From the NCBI RefSeq assembly GCF_026229185.1, contig NZ_JAGGJA010000011.1, forward strand, positions 1 to 64,000: a stretch of DNA of 64,000 nucleotides, in the 5' to 3' direction. The notes below the pieces were generated by a model. The model had not been told where the DNA came from. It searched no databases and saw only the letters and a list, made by a program, of their open reading frames with translations. Positions 1 to 8,260 of the stretch are shown here, piece after piece (the first letter of the stretch is position 1; every line of letters begins with the position of its first letter). This stretch comes from Fodinibius salsisoli. Lineage in GTDB: Bacteria > Bacteroidota > Rhodothermia > Balneolales > Balneolaceae. The position numbers and the translations under genes were made by a program.

Positions 1-86
1 GCAAGCGCCTGCATTCAAGCCTGGATTACCGCAGCCCTGCACAAACCGAAGAATTATTAATAACCCAACAGCAACAGGCCGCATGA
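1..86 (+). CDS. IS3-family transposase (OrfB), C-terminal end only
   Basis: Reading from base 3 gives 27 residues that begin KRLHSSLDYRSPAQTEELL, then a TGA stop at 84-86. The pattern (K/R)-R-x-H-S-x-L-x-Y-x-S-P is the well-known C-terminal signature of the DDE integrase-type transposase OrfB of IS3-family elements, which cuts and joins the element ends. Only the tail is inside the window; the catalytic DDE core would lie to the left. The family call is firm, the subgroup (IS3, IS150 and so on) cannot be told. Confidence 0.8.
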   Translation, partial: KRLHSSLDYRSPAQTEELLITQQQQAA

Positions 87-126
87 TCACCCTTAACTCA
101 CTGTCTACTTTTTTGTTGCAATTCCA
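1..126 (+). mobile_element. Right end of an IS3-family insertion sequence
   Basis: After the transposase stop there are 40 bases to a probable terminal inverted repeat that ends GCAATTCCA at 126, so read inward the element starts TGGAATTGC, fitting the 5'-TG...CA-3' ends of the IS3 family. The boundary is set independently: the minus-strand coding sequence of a C39-like gene is intact up to base 127 and lost exactly there. The left end and target duplication lie outside the window, so the duplication cannot be verified. Confidence 0.7.
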
Positions 127-234
127 ACTCAGCATTGAGGGGTAGTCAGGGTGGGAGGCAATGAGTTTTTTACAGTATTTTTTTGCAATGGGGATATCAA
201 GATCCGCCAGATATTTAACTACAATATTCTCCAT
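127..234 (-). pseudogene. C39-peptidase-like/VKOR-type gene, N-terminal fragment truncated by IS
   Basis: From an ATG at 234 the minus strand reads 36 residues that start MENIVVKYLADLDIP and end SHPDYPSMLS, directly at the IS boundary. The H-P-D-Y-P-S-(L/M)-L-S stretch is typical of the N-terminal C39-peptidase-like domain found in Bacteroidota proteins, often fused to vitamin K epoxide reductase or thioredoxin domains. Everything after this is missing, so the protein is not functional unless the rest lies beyond the IS. It is downstream of the short AraC-type regulator on the same strand. The family call rests on one short motif and is tentative; the truncation is seen directly. Confidence 0.6.
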
Positions 235-359
235 AGCTCATTTGATGATTATGACAGCAATTACTTAGCTTCTGCTGTAAAATGGGGTTCATATTGAATC
301 AACTGTTTGTACTATAAAAAATTCCCCCTTCCCTCGCTTAACAAATCACCTTAACATTT

Positions 360-758
360 TCAGGACTGGCGGCGAAATTCCGACGGCGTGACTCCTTTCC
401 GGCGTTTAAACGTCCGGCTGAAAGCGGAATGGCTGCTAAAACCGACGGCAAGAGCCACATGGAGTATGGGGTATTCTGTCGGTACTCTCTTTAACAGCCT
501 GCATGCAGCGGCTATACGATGTTTTATTATATACTGCTTAGGTGAAAGGCCAACATAATATTTAAAGATTGCAGAAAAATTACCCTCATTAATAATGCAC
601 TTTTGTTTCAGCTTTCGAACCGTCATCCCTGCATCAAACTGATGGCTATGAATACAGTTTACCACTCGCTGTACTTTTTGAGGCCAATTAGAATTTGGCT
701 CAGGTAGCTTATCAAAATAGATTGCCAGTATCTTTTCAACGTTATTAAACTCACTCAT
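360..758 (-). CDS. Short AraC-type DNA-binding protein
   Basis: 132 residues, almost only the AraC/XylS DNA-binding domain: a first helix-turn-helix around residues 45-70 (TVRKLKQKCIINEGNFSAIF), the linker GLSPKQYIIKHRI, then the second helix-turn-helix with VGFSSHSAFSRTFKRRKGVTP near the C-terminus. Full-length AraC regulators have about 280 residues, and the N-terminal ligand-binding part is absent here, so it may answer to a partner or act constitutively. A GAGGGA ribosome-binding site lies just before the ATG. It sits between the truncated C39-like gene and the beta-propeller array, all on the minus strand, so it is a reasonable candidate regulator of that locus (inference). Confidence 0.8.
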   Translation of the reverse strand: MSEFNNVEKILAIYFDKLPEPNSNWPQKVQRVVNCIHSHQFDAGMTVRKLKQKCIINEGNFSAIFKYYVGLSPKQYIIKHRIAAACRLLKRVPTEYPILHVALAVGFSSHSAFSRTFKRRKGVTPSEFRRQS

Positions 759-1080
759 TATTTCCCTCAGATCATTTCTCTAATGATTTCAAAGATATTG
801 ATTACGTAGTTTTGTGTAATGGTCTCTCAATAAATACACTAAATGGCATATAGTATATTAAATATCACTCAAAACAATTTTTATAAAAAATAAAATATAT
901 AAAAATTATTTTTTAATACTATATATTTTCATGTAAGGGTATATAATATTTATCTCTTACTAAGAATATCATGCATTAAACCCAAGAACTAATTATTAAA
1001 TATGTAAAAATTTAATACCATAAGGCAGTACAGAGAGATTACTCTCTCCTCCATTGTTCATAAAAATTTATCCCCACAAC
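759..1080. other. AT-rich gap without a gene
   Basis: Very AT-rich 322-base stretch upstream of the AraC-type gene and downstream of the first beta-propeller gene. No reading frame, hairpin or repeat could be recognised; it probably carries the promoter of the AraC-type gene. Confidence 0.4.
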
Positions 1081-2220
1081 TTAAAATTCATACGCTCTTA
1101 TCTCCGCCTCTTCCGTTACTACAAAAATCCGCTGGCTGTTGAAATCAATATCGAAAATAGGCACCAGATTTACCTCCTCTGATACTAACCGGATCCTTTG
1201 GTTAAGTTCTCCTTCATTTGTAAACTCATGGATCCACAGATCGTTGGATGAATCCATCATTCCATTCTTCCCTACCACCAAATATAGATCCCCATCCTCA
1301 TTGGTTACTCCAGATAGGTAAGTATCAAGTCCTATTCTATTTTTACCACTCATATCAGCTGACACTTCATAAAAATGAGTGAATATAGAATCCATCTCCG
1401 CCGTATTGGGAACATCCTGCTCCCAAGTTTTTTCTCCGGATGTATGATATTTCACAATTTTCGGAAAGGCGGTGTAGATAAAATAAAACTCATTATGGTT
1501 GCTCCTATCATTGACCGGAAATACGTTGGGTCTGTAATAAGCCGGAACCTCGCCCTCGTCCACAGTCGCTTGGTATTGCTCGTAATCTAACACAAACGTA
1601 CTTCCGTCTGGGATATCGCCTATCTCAGCCTTCTGATTTCCTTGCCAGTCCACTAAGGTATACAATTTATTGAAATCTTCTCCCGGAGCGATAGCCGACA
1701 CCATTACCTGTCCGCTGGATGTTACAAAAGGTTGGTTAGCAATATCTTTTGGTCGCGGAATTAATGACTGCGGAGCCGGGGGCGGCATGGATTGGGAACC
1801 TTTCTGTCCATAATCCAGGGTAGCATCCAGCTCCCCGTCAAGTGTAAAGCTGGCAATACGAAATTGTAATTGATCAACTATATAAAGATAGTCATTATTA
1901 AGATAGAAGTTATTCACCAAGAGAAATTCTCCCGGTCCGCGACCCTGGCCACCAAATTCGCGTATAAACTGCCCGTTTTGATCCAATGCCAGCACCTGTT
2001 TCTTCTTTACATCATATACATAAAGAAGTGAATCGCCGTCATATCTTAGAATAGCCGGATTGATTAACGTACCCTCTTCATACGAAGCTATGGTATCATA
2101 GTCTTTAAGCTCAACTATTTCTATATCCGATGATGAATCCGGCATCCCCTGACAACCGAATATACCTATTAACATACATGCCACAGCGAAAATCATCTCC
2201 AGACGAATATTACTATACAT
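1081..2220 (-). CDS. 6-bladed beta-propeller lipoprotein, paralogue 1
   Basis: 379 residues. The N-terminus is a lipoprotein signal: hydrophobic residues 9-22 followed by lipobox I-F-G-C with Cys23. The motif GRGPGEF lies at residues 93-99 in the context FGGQGRGPGEF, diagnostic of the 6-bladed beta-propeller (NHL/TolB-like) lipoproteins common in Bacteroidota, Balneolota and Gemmatimonadota. Repeated strands of the type Y-I-V-D/F-D-x-N follow. It is the last (most 3') of eight related genes on this strand. Function unknown: such proteins are thought to be surface or periplasmic binding scaffolds, and no catalytic motif is visible. Downstream the gap leads to the AraC-type gene. Confidence 0.85.
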   Translation of the reverse strand: MYSNIRLEMIFAVACMLIGIFGCQGMPDSSSDIEIVELKDYDTIASYEEGTLINPAILRYDGDSLLYVYDVKKKQVLALDQNGQFIREFGGQGRGPGEFLLVNNFYLNNDYLYIVDQLQFRIASFTLDGELDATLDYGQKGSQSMPPPAPQSLIPRPKDIANQPFVTSSGQVMVSAIAPGEDFNKLYTLVDWQGNQKAEIGDIPDGSTFVLDYEQYQATVDEGEVPAYYRPNVFPVNDRSNHNEFYFIYTAFPKIVKYHTSGEKTWEQDVPNTAEMDSIFTHFYEVSADMSGKNRIGLDTYLSGVTNEDGDLYLVVGKNGMMDSSNDLWIHEFTNEGELNQRIRLVSEEVNLVPIFDIDFNSQRIFVVTEEAEIRAYEF

Positions 2221-2384
2221 ACATCCCTATTTAGATTAAAATCTTAATGTTGGCCATTTTTTAGCATATAATCAAAAAGTTCTTGCTTATATCACTCACC
2301 TAATTTAACGTGATGAGTGGTTAAGATTGGAGTTTACAGGGTGGTGAATACCCGATATCTAAGTTCTAAAGCGGATTGCAATAC

Positions 2385-2480
2385 GATGTCATCCCCCTAC
2401 TCACGGCAAAAGAACCGTGAGTTTTCTCCCTTCGAAGGGGGACAGGGGGATGTGCCACTCCTAAATACAGCCTAAACCTG
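2385..2480. repeat. Folded intergenic repeat, copy 1
   Basis: Outer stem CATCCCCCT (2390-2398) with AGGGGGATG (2444-2452) encloses two hairpins: CTCACGG/CCGTGAG (2400-2406 with 2415-2421) and CCC-TTCGAA-GGGG (2428-2440). Read together this is a three-way junction. The 3' flank (CCTAAATA-AGCC) is also shared with copy 2 at 5038-5163. The rest of the 2221-2568 gap shows no gene. Confidence 0.75.
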
Positions 2481-2568
2481 CACAATCGATCTTCTCGTTG
2501 TTTTTCTAACTGCTTTACACGTTTTACTTAATAAATACGAATTAATACTGCTTCTTTCTTCATATTAT

Positions 2569-3699
2569 CTACCAGTCAAACTTTAACAACCAAATATTAT
2601 TATTCCCGATGTTGCGTTCCCGTATATAAATATTCCCGTTGCTATCCATGGCTTCAGCATGCCAGCCAATAGTATTACCCCGTTTATGGGCTATCGGAAT
2701 TCTTTTTATTGGCACGTAGCCTAATGGCTGCATTTGTGTATTAAATAATCCTACCCCAAACACCCGCTCCTCACGGTTATTATCAAACTCACACTGCGTA
2801 AAATGATAGATCTTATCTTGATGCATAAGTAGTCCGCGTGACTGATTATGTACCACGAACTCAAGCGGTTTATTGAGCCTGATAGAGCTTAATGTCAGAT
2901 CAGGATAACGTCCCGAACTATTTTCTAACAGCGTATATGGATAGCGGTCCACATTCCCTTTGTAAGTATTTGTATTCTTCCATCGCCCATTTTCCTTTTC
3001 AAACTGATAGAGTTTTCCATTATAAAAATAGGGCGCATAAATAAATGTATAGTCATCCGTCATTAAAAAATGTCCGGGATAGAATTTTAGAACACCTTCC
3101 ACATCCTCAAGTCCGGGAATAAGTTGAGTAAGCTTTAGAAATGGCTTTCCTCCCGTTGAAAAATCCCTGTCATGCTCTCGAGCATAGGTGGTATTTGAAG
3201 GTGATTCAGGTCCTGTATAACTGCTATAAATGCCCAGATGATGGTCTTTCCCCAACGGTTTTAAAATAACAGGTGCGGCTACATTCAAAGAATGCGTTGT
3301 TACGGCCTTGCCCGTGGTCGAAAATACGTTCAGTCGCTGCAATTTTTGATCAAAAGCATAAATAGAATCACGATAGACAAAAAAGCCGCTGTTGCTGATG
3401 AACTCGCCCGGTCCGCGACCACGGTTCCCCACTATTCGCAGTGGACGTCCCTCTTCAGAAAAAACTTTAATATCCATTTGGGCTTCATCAAATACGTAGA
3501 CATTACCCGCCGAGTCGGTTTGGAGTTTATCAGGCTCGTAGATTATCATGCTATCTGCGAGGTTGTTATCCAAAAACTGCTCTTTCGTGATTTCCAGTCC
3601 ATCAGGTGGCCCGGGGAATGACTGTTTTTCTACTTGAGAATGGCATCCCCAGCAGAGCATAACGACTCCTAAAAAAGTTAAAAAACGGATATTTTTCAT
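2569..3699 (-). CDS. 6-bladed beta-propeller lipoprotein, paralogue 2
   Basis: 376 residues with a short SPII signal ending C-W-G-C (Cys19) and GRGPGEF at residues 94-100. The C-terminal part ends with a blade reading MDSNGNIYIRERNIG, a typical NHL-like strand. The start is the ATG before MKNIRFLTF. It lies 48 bases downstream of paralogue 3, close enough to share a transcript. As in the other copies no enzyme motif is seen; the expected site is the periplasmic face of the outer or inner membrane, anchored by the lipid. Confidence 0.85.
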   Translation of the reverse strand: MKNIRFLTFLGVVMLCWGCHSQVEKQSFPGPPDGLEITKEQFLDNNLADSMIIYEPDKLQTDSAGNVYVFDEAQMDIKVFSEEGRPLRIVGNRGRGPGEFISNSGFFVYRDSIYAFDQKLQRLNVFSTTGKAVTTHSLNVAAPVILKPLGKDHHLGIYSSYTGPESPSNTTYAREHDRDFSTGGKPFLKLTQLIPGLEDVEGVLKFYPGHFLMTDDYTFIYAPYFYNGKLYQFEKENGRWKNTNTYKGNVDRYPYTLLENSSGRYPDLTLSSIRLNKPLEFVVHNQSRGLLMHQDKIYHFTQCEFDNNREERVFGVGLFNTQMQPLGYVPIKRIPIAHKRGNTIGWHAEAMDSNGNIYIRERNIGNNNIWLLKFDW

Positions 3700-3747
3700 A
3701 CCCCCCCTGTTTATCTAATCTATATTCATAGAAAATTTACCACCCAT

Positions 3748-4887
3748 TTATTGCAACCCAAACCGGTAAATATGCTCTTCAAAGATGGATCCGTAATAGA
3801 CCCTGTTTTCATCCTGATCGATAATAAAATTTGAAATAGTAATGCCATAAGGCCGCTCTTCCCGAGTTTCGGGGTCACTATAGGTGAAAAACTTTGCCCA
3901 CTCTGCCCGATATTTATCTTCTTCACTATCATAACTCAAATGATAAAGCCTGCTGCCGTGGGAAAAATATAACGAGCCGTCCTCCGTTAGAGAAGGTCTC
4001 CCAATCAAGCCCTTCACTCCAATAGCCTCTGATGCCGTTCGTGCCGGCTTATCAACAGGCGTCACCGGCGGATTATCGGGCAAATCCTCTTCAGGGAATT
4101 TTACATAGATCACATGCTGTAGTTGATGATTCTTATCATATAGGAAGATATACGGCAGACCCAAATAAGAGACAGCTATATCCCCCATCCTGTTTGAATC
4201 TATACTGTAATTATTATAAGGGCCCGGTTGCATGCCCGGGGGAATCAGACGCGGGTGAAAGGTTGCCAAAGAGTCAAAAGGCGGCGTTGCCCTGTAAACC
4301 GAAATTAAATTATTCTTTGCACCGGTTGAAAGATACAGCAGGGAATCGGTCACGCTCATCGATTTATTGCCTGATAAGCCAGAGCCATGAATAACATGTT
4401 TAAAGGTGGTTTCCAGGTTAAAACGTTGGTCAAACATTTGTAGACGAGCATTTGTTATATCGCCGGCAAAAATAAAGTCTTTATTTTCCATTAGGCCACT
4501 TAAATCGCCAAACTCTCTTGGTCCCCGGCCTTCCCGCCCTATTTTACGGCTTATGACTCCCTCTTGGTCGATGGCCCAGATACAGCCTTGCTGCCCGTCG
4601 GCTACATATAAACTGTCGCCCACTTTGACCAGCCCCGCTACTCGTCCCAGCCGTCCTGATGGAGACAATAAATCTACGCTACTGTCGGCCATCACATGAT
4701 CTGGTTCGGCATAAAAAGTATCGACCGGGAGGTCTGCGAGGGGGACAATAGAGGCCGGAGCTGATCCCAACAGCGTATTTAAAGTTTCACTTTCTGTTTT
4801 CGGAATTTGCGGTCTCTCTGTTGAACAATTTGATAACAGCAACATACAAACGGATAGAAAACATAGAATGCGGTAATCCATAATCAT
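3748..4887 (-). CDS. 6-bladed beta-propeller lipoprotein, paralogue 3
   Basis: 379 residues; signal with lipobox L-S-N-C (Cys21). The family motif is altered to GRGPREF at 120-126 (Gly to Arg at the fifth position), and it sits about 26 residues later than in paralogues 1, 2 and 4 because the N-terminal region is longer. Two ATG codons (residues 1 and 3) are possible starts. The protein ends YGSIFEEHIYRFGLQ, a closing propeller strand. Its upstream gap holds copy 2 of the folded repeat. Confidence 0.85.
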   Translation of the reverse strand: MIMDYRILCFLSVCMLLLSNCSTERPQIPKTESETLNTLLGSAPASIVPLADLPVDTFYAEPDHVMADSSVDLLSPSGRLGRVAGLVKVGDSLYVADGQQGCIWAIDQEGVISRKIGREGRGPREFGDLSGLMENKDFIFAGDITNARLQMFDQRFNLETTFKHVIHGSGLSGNKSMSVTDSLLYLSTGAKNNLISVYRATPPFDSLATFHPRLIPPGMQPGPYNNYSIDSNRMGDIAVSYLGLPYIFLYDKNHQLQHVIYVKFPEEDLPDNPPVTPVDKPARTASEAIGVKGLIGRPSLTEDGSLYFSHGSRLYHLSYDSEEDKYRAEWAKFFTYSDPETREERPYGITISNFIIDQDENRVYYGSIFEEHIYRFGLQ

Positions 4888-5037
4888 ATATTTAGCTTTA
4901 TAGGTATCTTAATATGTTCAGCGGTTAGATTTAAATAGTTCTGTGCATGGTTTTTGATTTTAACCCCTATTTCCTGGTGGAATCTGGATGGAGTTGTTAC
5001 ATTTTGATTCTAAGTAATGAAATGGTGACATAGATAT

Positions 5038-5163
5038 AATGACATCTCCCACTCACGGAAAAAGCACCGTGAAGTTGCCCGCTACGTCGCTAAAGCTATG
5101 AAGCGTCGGCGACCTTCGAAGGGGGACAGGGGGATGTGCCCATTCCTAAATATAGCCACAACC
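5038..5163. repeat. Folded intergenic repeat, copy 2 with insertion
   Basis: Shares with copy 1 the order CATC-CCC, TCACGG/CCGTGA hairpin, CCTTCGAAGGGGGACAGGGG, GATGTGCC and the flank CCTAAATA-AGCC. Compared with copy 1 it carries about 32 extra bases (roughly 5078-5112), including CTACGTCGCTAAAGCTATG, placed between the two inner hairpins. Confidence 0.75.
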
Positions 5164-5190
5164 TCTGAAATCAAACTCCTTACTTGTTTA

Positions 5191-5223
5191 CCCGTCTGAC
5201 CGCAAGACCAGCGGTCGGACGGG
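5191..5223. terminator. Strong hairpin downstream of the CxxC gene
   Basis: CCCGTCTGACCGC (5191-5203) pairs with GCGGTCGGACGGG (5211-5223): 13 base pairs including one G-U, with a 7-base loop. It follows the stop at 5246 on the minus strand. No T-run follows, so it may be a mobile palindrome rather than a true intrinsic terminator. Confidence 0.45.
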
Positions 5224-5245
5224 GCAGTTTTGCCAAAGCTTAAAA

Positions 5246-5704
5246 CTACTGTTCAACACATTGCAATTCTTCTTTAAATAAAGATAGCGGAGCTGGCAAA
5301 GGATAAACCTCACTCGTTTTATCCCTTGACCTTATCCTTGCTGAAACCGGAGCATTAAAACATCCATCACATCCTTTTCGATAGCTGAGTGCTCCCCACA
5401 AATCCCATTCCTTAATATTACTAAGGGTTTGAGGTTCAATCTCTTTTTCCCCAAGCCAGGAATCATCTTCCAAGACTAATTGTATCGGGATATTATTTTC
5501 CCGCGCATAATCGTACCATTTCATCAACGATTCTTGGCACTGTGTGCATTTCTCATCAAAAACGCCCTCGGTAAAATAAAAGGTTACCTCCTCATCTTTA
5601 CATGAACCAATATCTGATAATGCATTTCTTATGATGTCTGCCCCATCCATCGTATAAACAGTATCTCCATCCACGGCCAGAAGCTCACCATTAGCTACTC
5701 GCAA
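5246..5704 (-). CDS. Unknown CxxC protein in the propeller locus; start doubtful
   Basis: The open frame gives about 150 residues with C-T-Q-C near residue 56-59 and later C-D-G-C, spaced after a strand (EEVTFYFTEGVF) as in thioredoxin-like folds. This would suit a periplasmic redox or metal-binding role, but no family could be recognised. The frame has no good start: the first usable codon is TTG at 5704, while an in-frame ATG eight codons upstream (5728) is followed by MRYRES and then two consecutive stops, TGA TAG. The first internal ATG is residue 19 (5650). It may be a real gene starting at TTG or ATG-5650, or a gene broken near its 5' end. It follows paralogue 4 by 46 bases. Confidence 0.45.
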   Translation of the reverse strand: MRVANGELLAVDGDTVYTMDGADIIRNALSDIGSCKDEEVTFYFTEGVFDEKCTQCQESLMKWYDYARENNIPIQLVLEDDSWLGEKEIEPQTLSNIKEWDLWGALSYRKGCDGCFNAPVSARIRSRDKTSEVYPLPAPLSLFKEELQCVEQ

Positions 5705-5750
5705 CTATCAGCTCTCACGATAACGCATGGGCCATGCCAAGATCTCAACA

Positions 5751-6833
5751 TCACTCCATACGCAGAACCCTGAGTAATGGCGTCTCCTCCCTGTCAAATA
5801 GATATACGGAATTCCCATTGACCTCATGGATTATCTTATTAGGTGGCTGTATAGAATCAAGAACGGAATAATAGAGCGGCTCACCTTCTCGGCTGAATTT
5901 CTTAGCGATAAAGTCTAACCCGTCATCAGAGCTTCTTTCCTGAATTGTAAAGTGCATAAAGGTATCCTGACCGTTCCAAAATAGACCACTCGAGCGAGCA
6001 TGAAATTGTGCGGCGAAGCGTCCCTCCGGTAACCTAAAAGGAGCATCCACTCGTTCTGCCTGGCTATACGAACTGAAGGTAACTGGATTATCATGCCGAC
6101 TATACCCCTTGATTGTATCAGCTACTTGCCACTGCTGATTATTTTTTAACACATACTTGTATAAACTGCCTGTATAAATACTGGGCGAAAAAAGTATCAC
6201 ATCTTGTGCGAGAACAAGTATGCTTCCCGGCTGGTATCGGACCCACATCTCTTCTAACCTGTTTCCGGTACTGAGAATGCTCGAAACAGGACCCAGGCTT
6301 GTTTCAATACTGCTAAAGCTTGAATCAACAATGTGTATCAGCTTCTTTTCGTGATATCCCAAAAGAATATATCGTCCATCAGGCATTTGTTTTATTTTTC
6401 TAACACCTGTCAAAGGTAAATTATGCATAGAAAGAAATTTTCCCTCCAGAGAAAACACACCCACCCTATTCTGCTCTGGATCTAAAACAACCAACTGCTT
6501 CCGTTGATTGATAAAAAGTGTGCTAATGTCTTGAAATTCTCCCGGGCCTGATCCCTCTTTTCCAATATATCGCTCAAAAGAGCCCTCTTCGTCATAAACT
6601 CGAACCCGGAATTCTCTGGCATCCGCTACATACATCCTGTTCTTTTGATCCGTAACGATATCCACGATGAAGCTAAAAATCTCGTGGTCCTTTACATCCA
6701 GGCTATCCGTGCCAATACTCAGCTCCTGCGTTACCGTAATATCTTCCTCAGAAACCGAATGGTCTTCAGTACATTGGATAGTCATGAACGTGATAATGAA
6801 AATGATAAATGTCCTGGTAGTTGTCTGCATCAT
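5751..6833 (-). CDS. 6-bladed beta-propeller lipoprotein, paralogue 4
   Basis: 360 residues; signal ends M-T-I-Q-C (Cys21), a slightly unusual lipobox with Gln before Cys. Family motif GSGPGEF at residues 94-100. The following blade VVLDPEQNRVGVFSLEG is a clear propeller repeat unit. It is 47 bases downstream of paralogue 5 and 46 bases upstream of the CxxC frame, suggesting one transcript of these genes. Confidence 0.85.
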   Translation of the reverse strand: MMQTTTRTFIIFIITFMTIQCTEDHSVSEEDITVTQELSIGTDSLDVKDHEIFSFIVDIVTDQKNRMYVADAREFRVRVYDEEGSFERYIGKEGSGPGEFQDISTLFINQRKQLVVLDPEQNRVGVFSLEGKFLSMHNLPLTGVRKIKQMPDGRYILLGYHEKKLIHIVDSSFSSIETSLGPVSSILSTGNRLEEMWVRYQPGSILVLAQDVILFSPSIYTGSLYKYVLKNNQQWQVADTIKGYSRHDNPVTFSSYSQAERVDAPFRLPEGRFAAQFHARSSGLFWNGQDTFMHFTIQERSSDDGLDFIAKKFSREGEPLYYSVLDSIQPPNKIIHEVNGNSVYLFDREETPLLRVLRME

Positions 6834-6880
6834 ATCCTTTTTTTAAAATCACCTTATATTGTACATAGCCAGGCTCATCT

Positions 6881-8020
6881 CTAATCCATTGCAATATTAT
6901 ACCGTATAATTGTCGGGAGTTCTTCCGGGATTTGTGATATCCCATAGGCTTTGCCCTTTTGTACGGCATATAATTTGACATGGGTGGGCAGCGCAAACTC
7001 CCATCCCGGTTTTCCATCTTCGCTAAAGACAATCCATCTTTGTTGCTGTTTGCCCGGATCCACCAATTGTATCCAAGCCCGGTTGGCACCATCAAGCAAA
7101 ATATGCTGAAAAGCCGGCCAATGAGTGGGACTTCCAACTTTCTGGACTACTTTACTGAATAGCTCTCCCTTTTCATCTGATATACTATCGATATCCGCTT
7201 GGTCAAGGAATGGTCCCTGAAAGGATCCTGTTAAGGTATCAGTAAGTCTTCCAGCATGATCATATCCACGCAACAGTAAGCTATCGCTGGTACCGATATA
7301 AAGGTGCCCTTGTCTATCGATCGCTGTCTCATAATCCGGATAAAATGGAGCTGTAAAAACGGACATGCTTGCTCCATCCATATGAATGAGCTTCTGATCC
7401 GTCGGGAATAAGGTATCGAATTGCAGGAAATCCTTTTCTACGAACTTCCCGGATTTGTCGATCACTGAAACCGTCGTCTTACGGGTAGCTCCGGTCTCTT
7501 TCGGGTCTTTAAGATGAGGCTTCACATATAAAACCATAATATCACCATTCGGCCGGGGCAGTATCTCTTTGGGGGATCCAAGGTCAGCACCATTAACTTT
7601 ACTTTTGGGAACATCGATAGTGCCAGCCAGCACTTGGTCTGCCAGGCTAAACATCGTAATTCGCCAGTTTCTTCTATCCAGGGCAAATAGCGTATCCGAC
7701 TGAATTTTTATTTGAGAATCCAGCCAGTTAAACTCTCCCGGCCCCTCTCCCTCCCGTCCAAGAGAATCTATATATTCACCTTCAGGTGAAAACAGATGGA
7801 TTTTCATCAGTCGACTGTCGGCAGCATAAATATCACCTCTTGCATCAACGGCGAGACCGGAAAAATCACCGGCCAACGCTTCTGCAGAGTTTGCCGAGAT
7901 CTGGAGCTCTTCTGTTAATTTTATCTGTTCAAGACTATTATTGGGCGACTGACTTTTGGAAGCACATCCTACAGCCAACATTAAGACAAGAACCAAGGTA
8001 ACTAATGAATTATAACTCAC
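6881..8020 (-). CDS. 6-bladed beta-propeller lipoprotein, paralogue 5
   Basis: 379 residues; textbook lipobox L-A-V-G-C (Cys19) followed by ASKSQ. Motif GEGPGEF at 91-97, preceded by DSLGRE. A phrase of the same type appears in paralogue 6 (DSIGREGKGPGEF), so 5 and 6 look like a close pair. The blades carry typical A-x-D-x-R/G-x-(I/L)-Y-x-(A/G) strands. No catalytic motif is visible. Confidence 0.85.
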   Translation of the reverse strand: MSYNSLVTLVLVLMLAVGCASKSQSPNNSLEQIKLTEELQISANSAEALAGDFSGLAVDARGDIYAADSRLMKIHLFSPEGEYIDSLGREGEGPGEFNWLDSQIKIQSDTLFALDRRNWRITMFSLADQVLAGTIDVPKSKVNGADLGSPKEILPRPNGDIMVLYVKPHLKDPKETGATRKTTVSVIDKSGKFVEKDFLQFDTLFPTDQKLIHMDGASMSVFTAPFYPDYETAIDRQGHLYIGTSDSLLLRGYDHAGRLTDTLTGSFQGPFLDQADIDSISDEKGELFSKVVQKVGSPTHWPAFQHILLDGANRAWIQLVDPGKQQQRWIVFSEDGKPGWEFALPTHVKLYAVQKGKAYGISQIPEELPTIIRYNIAMD

Positions 8021-8260
8021 TTTCCGAAAATTTATATTATAAAGAATACTGATGAATAGCTCTTAACTTGCATTATAAAAATGAAGTACCAGACTATATG
8101 TCGGTGATAGCAGCTCTATTATAGATCCGAAGAAAGTCATAGCAAGTAAGCCTATTCATTATGGGAATAACCTCAGACAGTATACTAATAATAAAGTATT
8201 ACTACAATAGTATTTAAGAGCGCCTCATGGATCAATTGCTCTATTAGTCCTTGAATGGTA

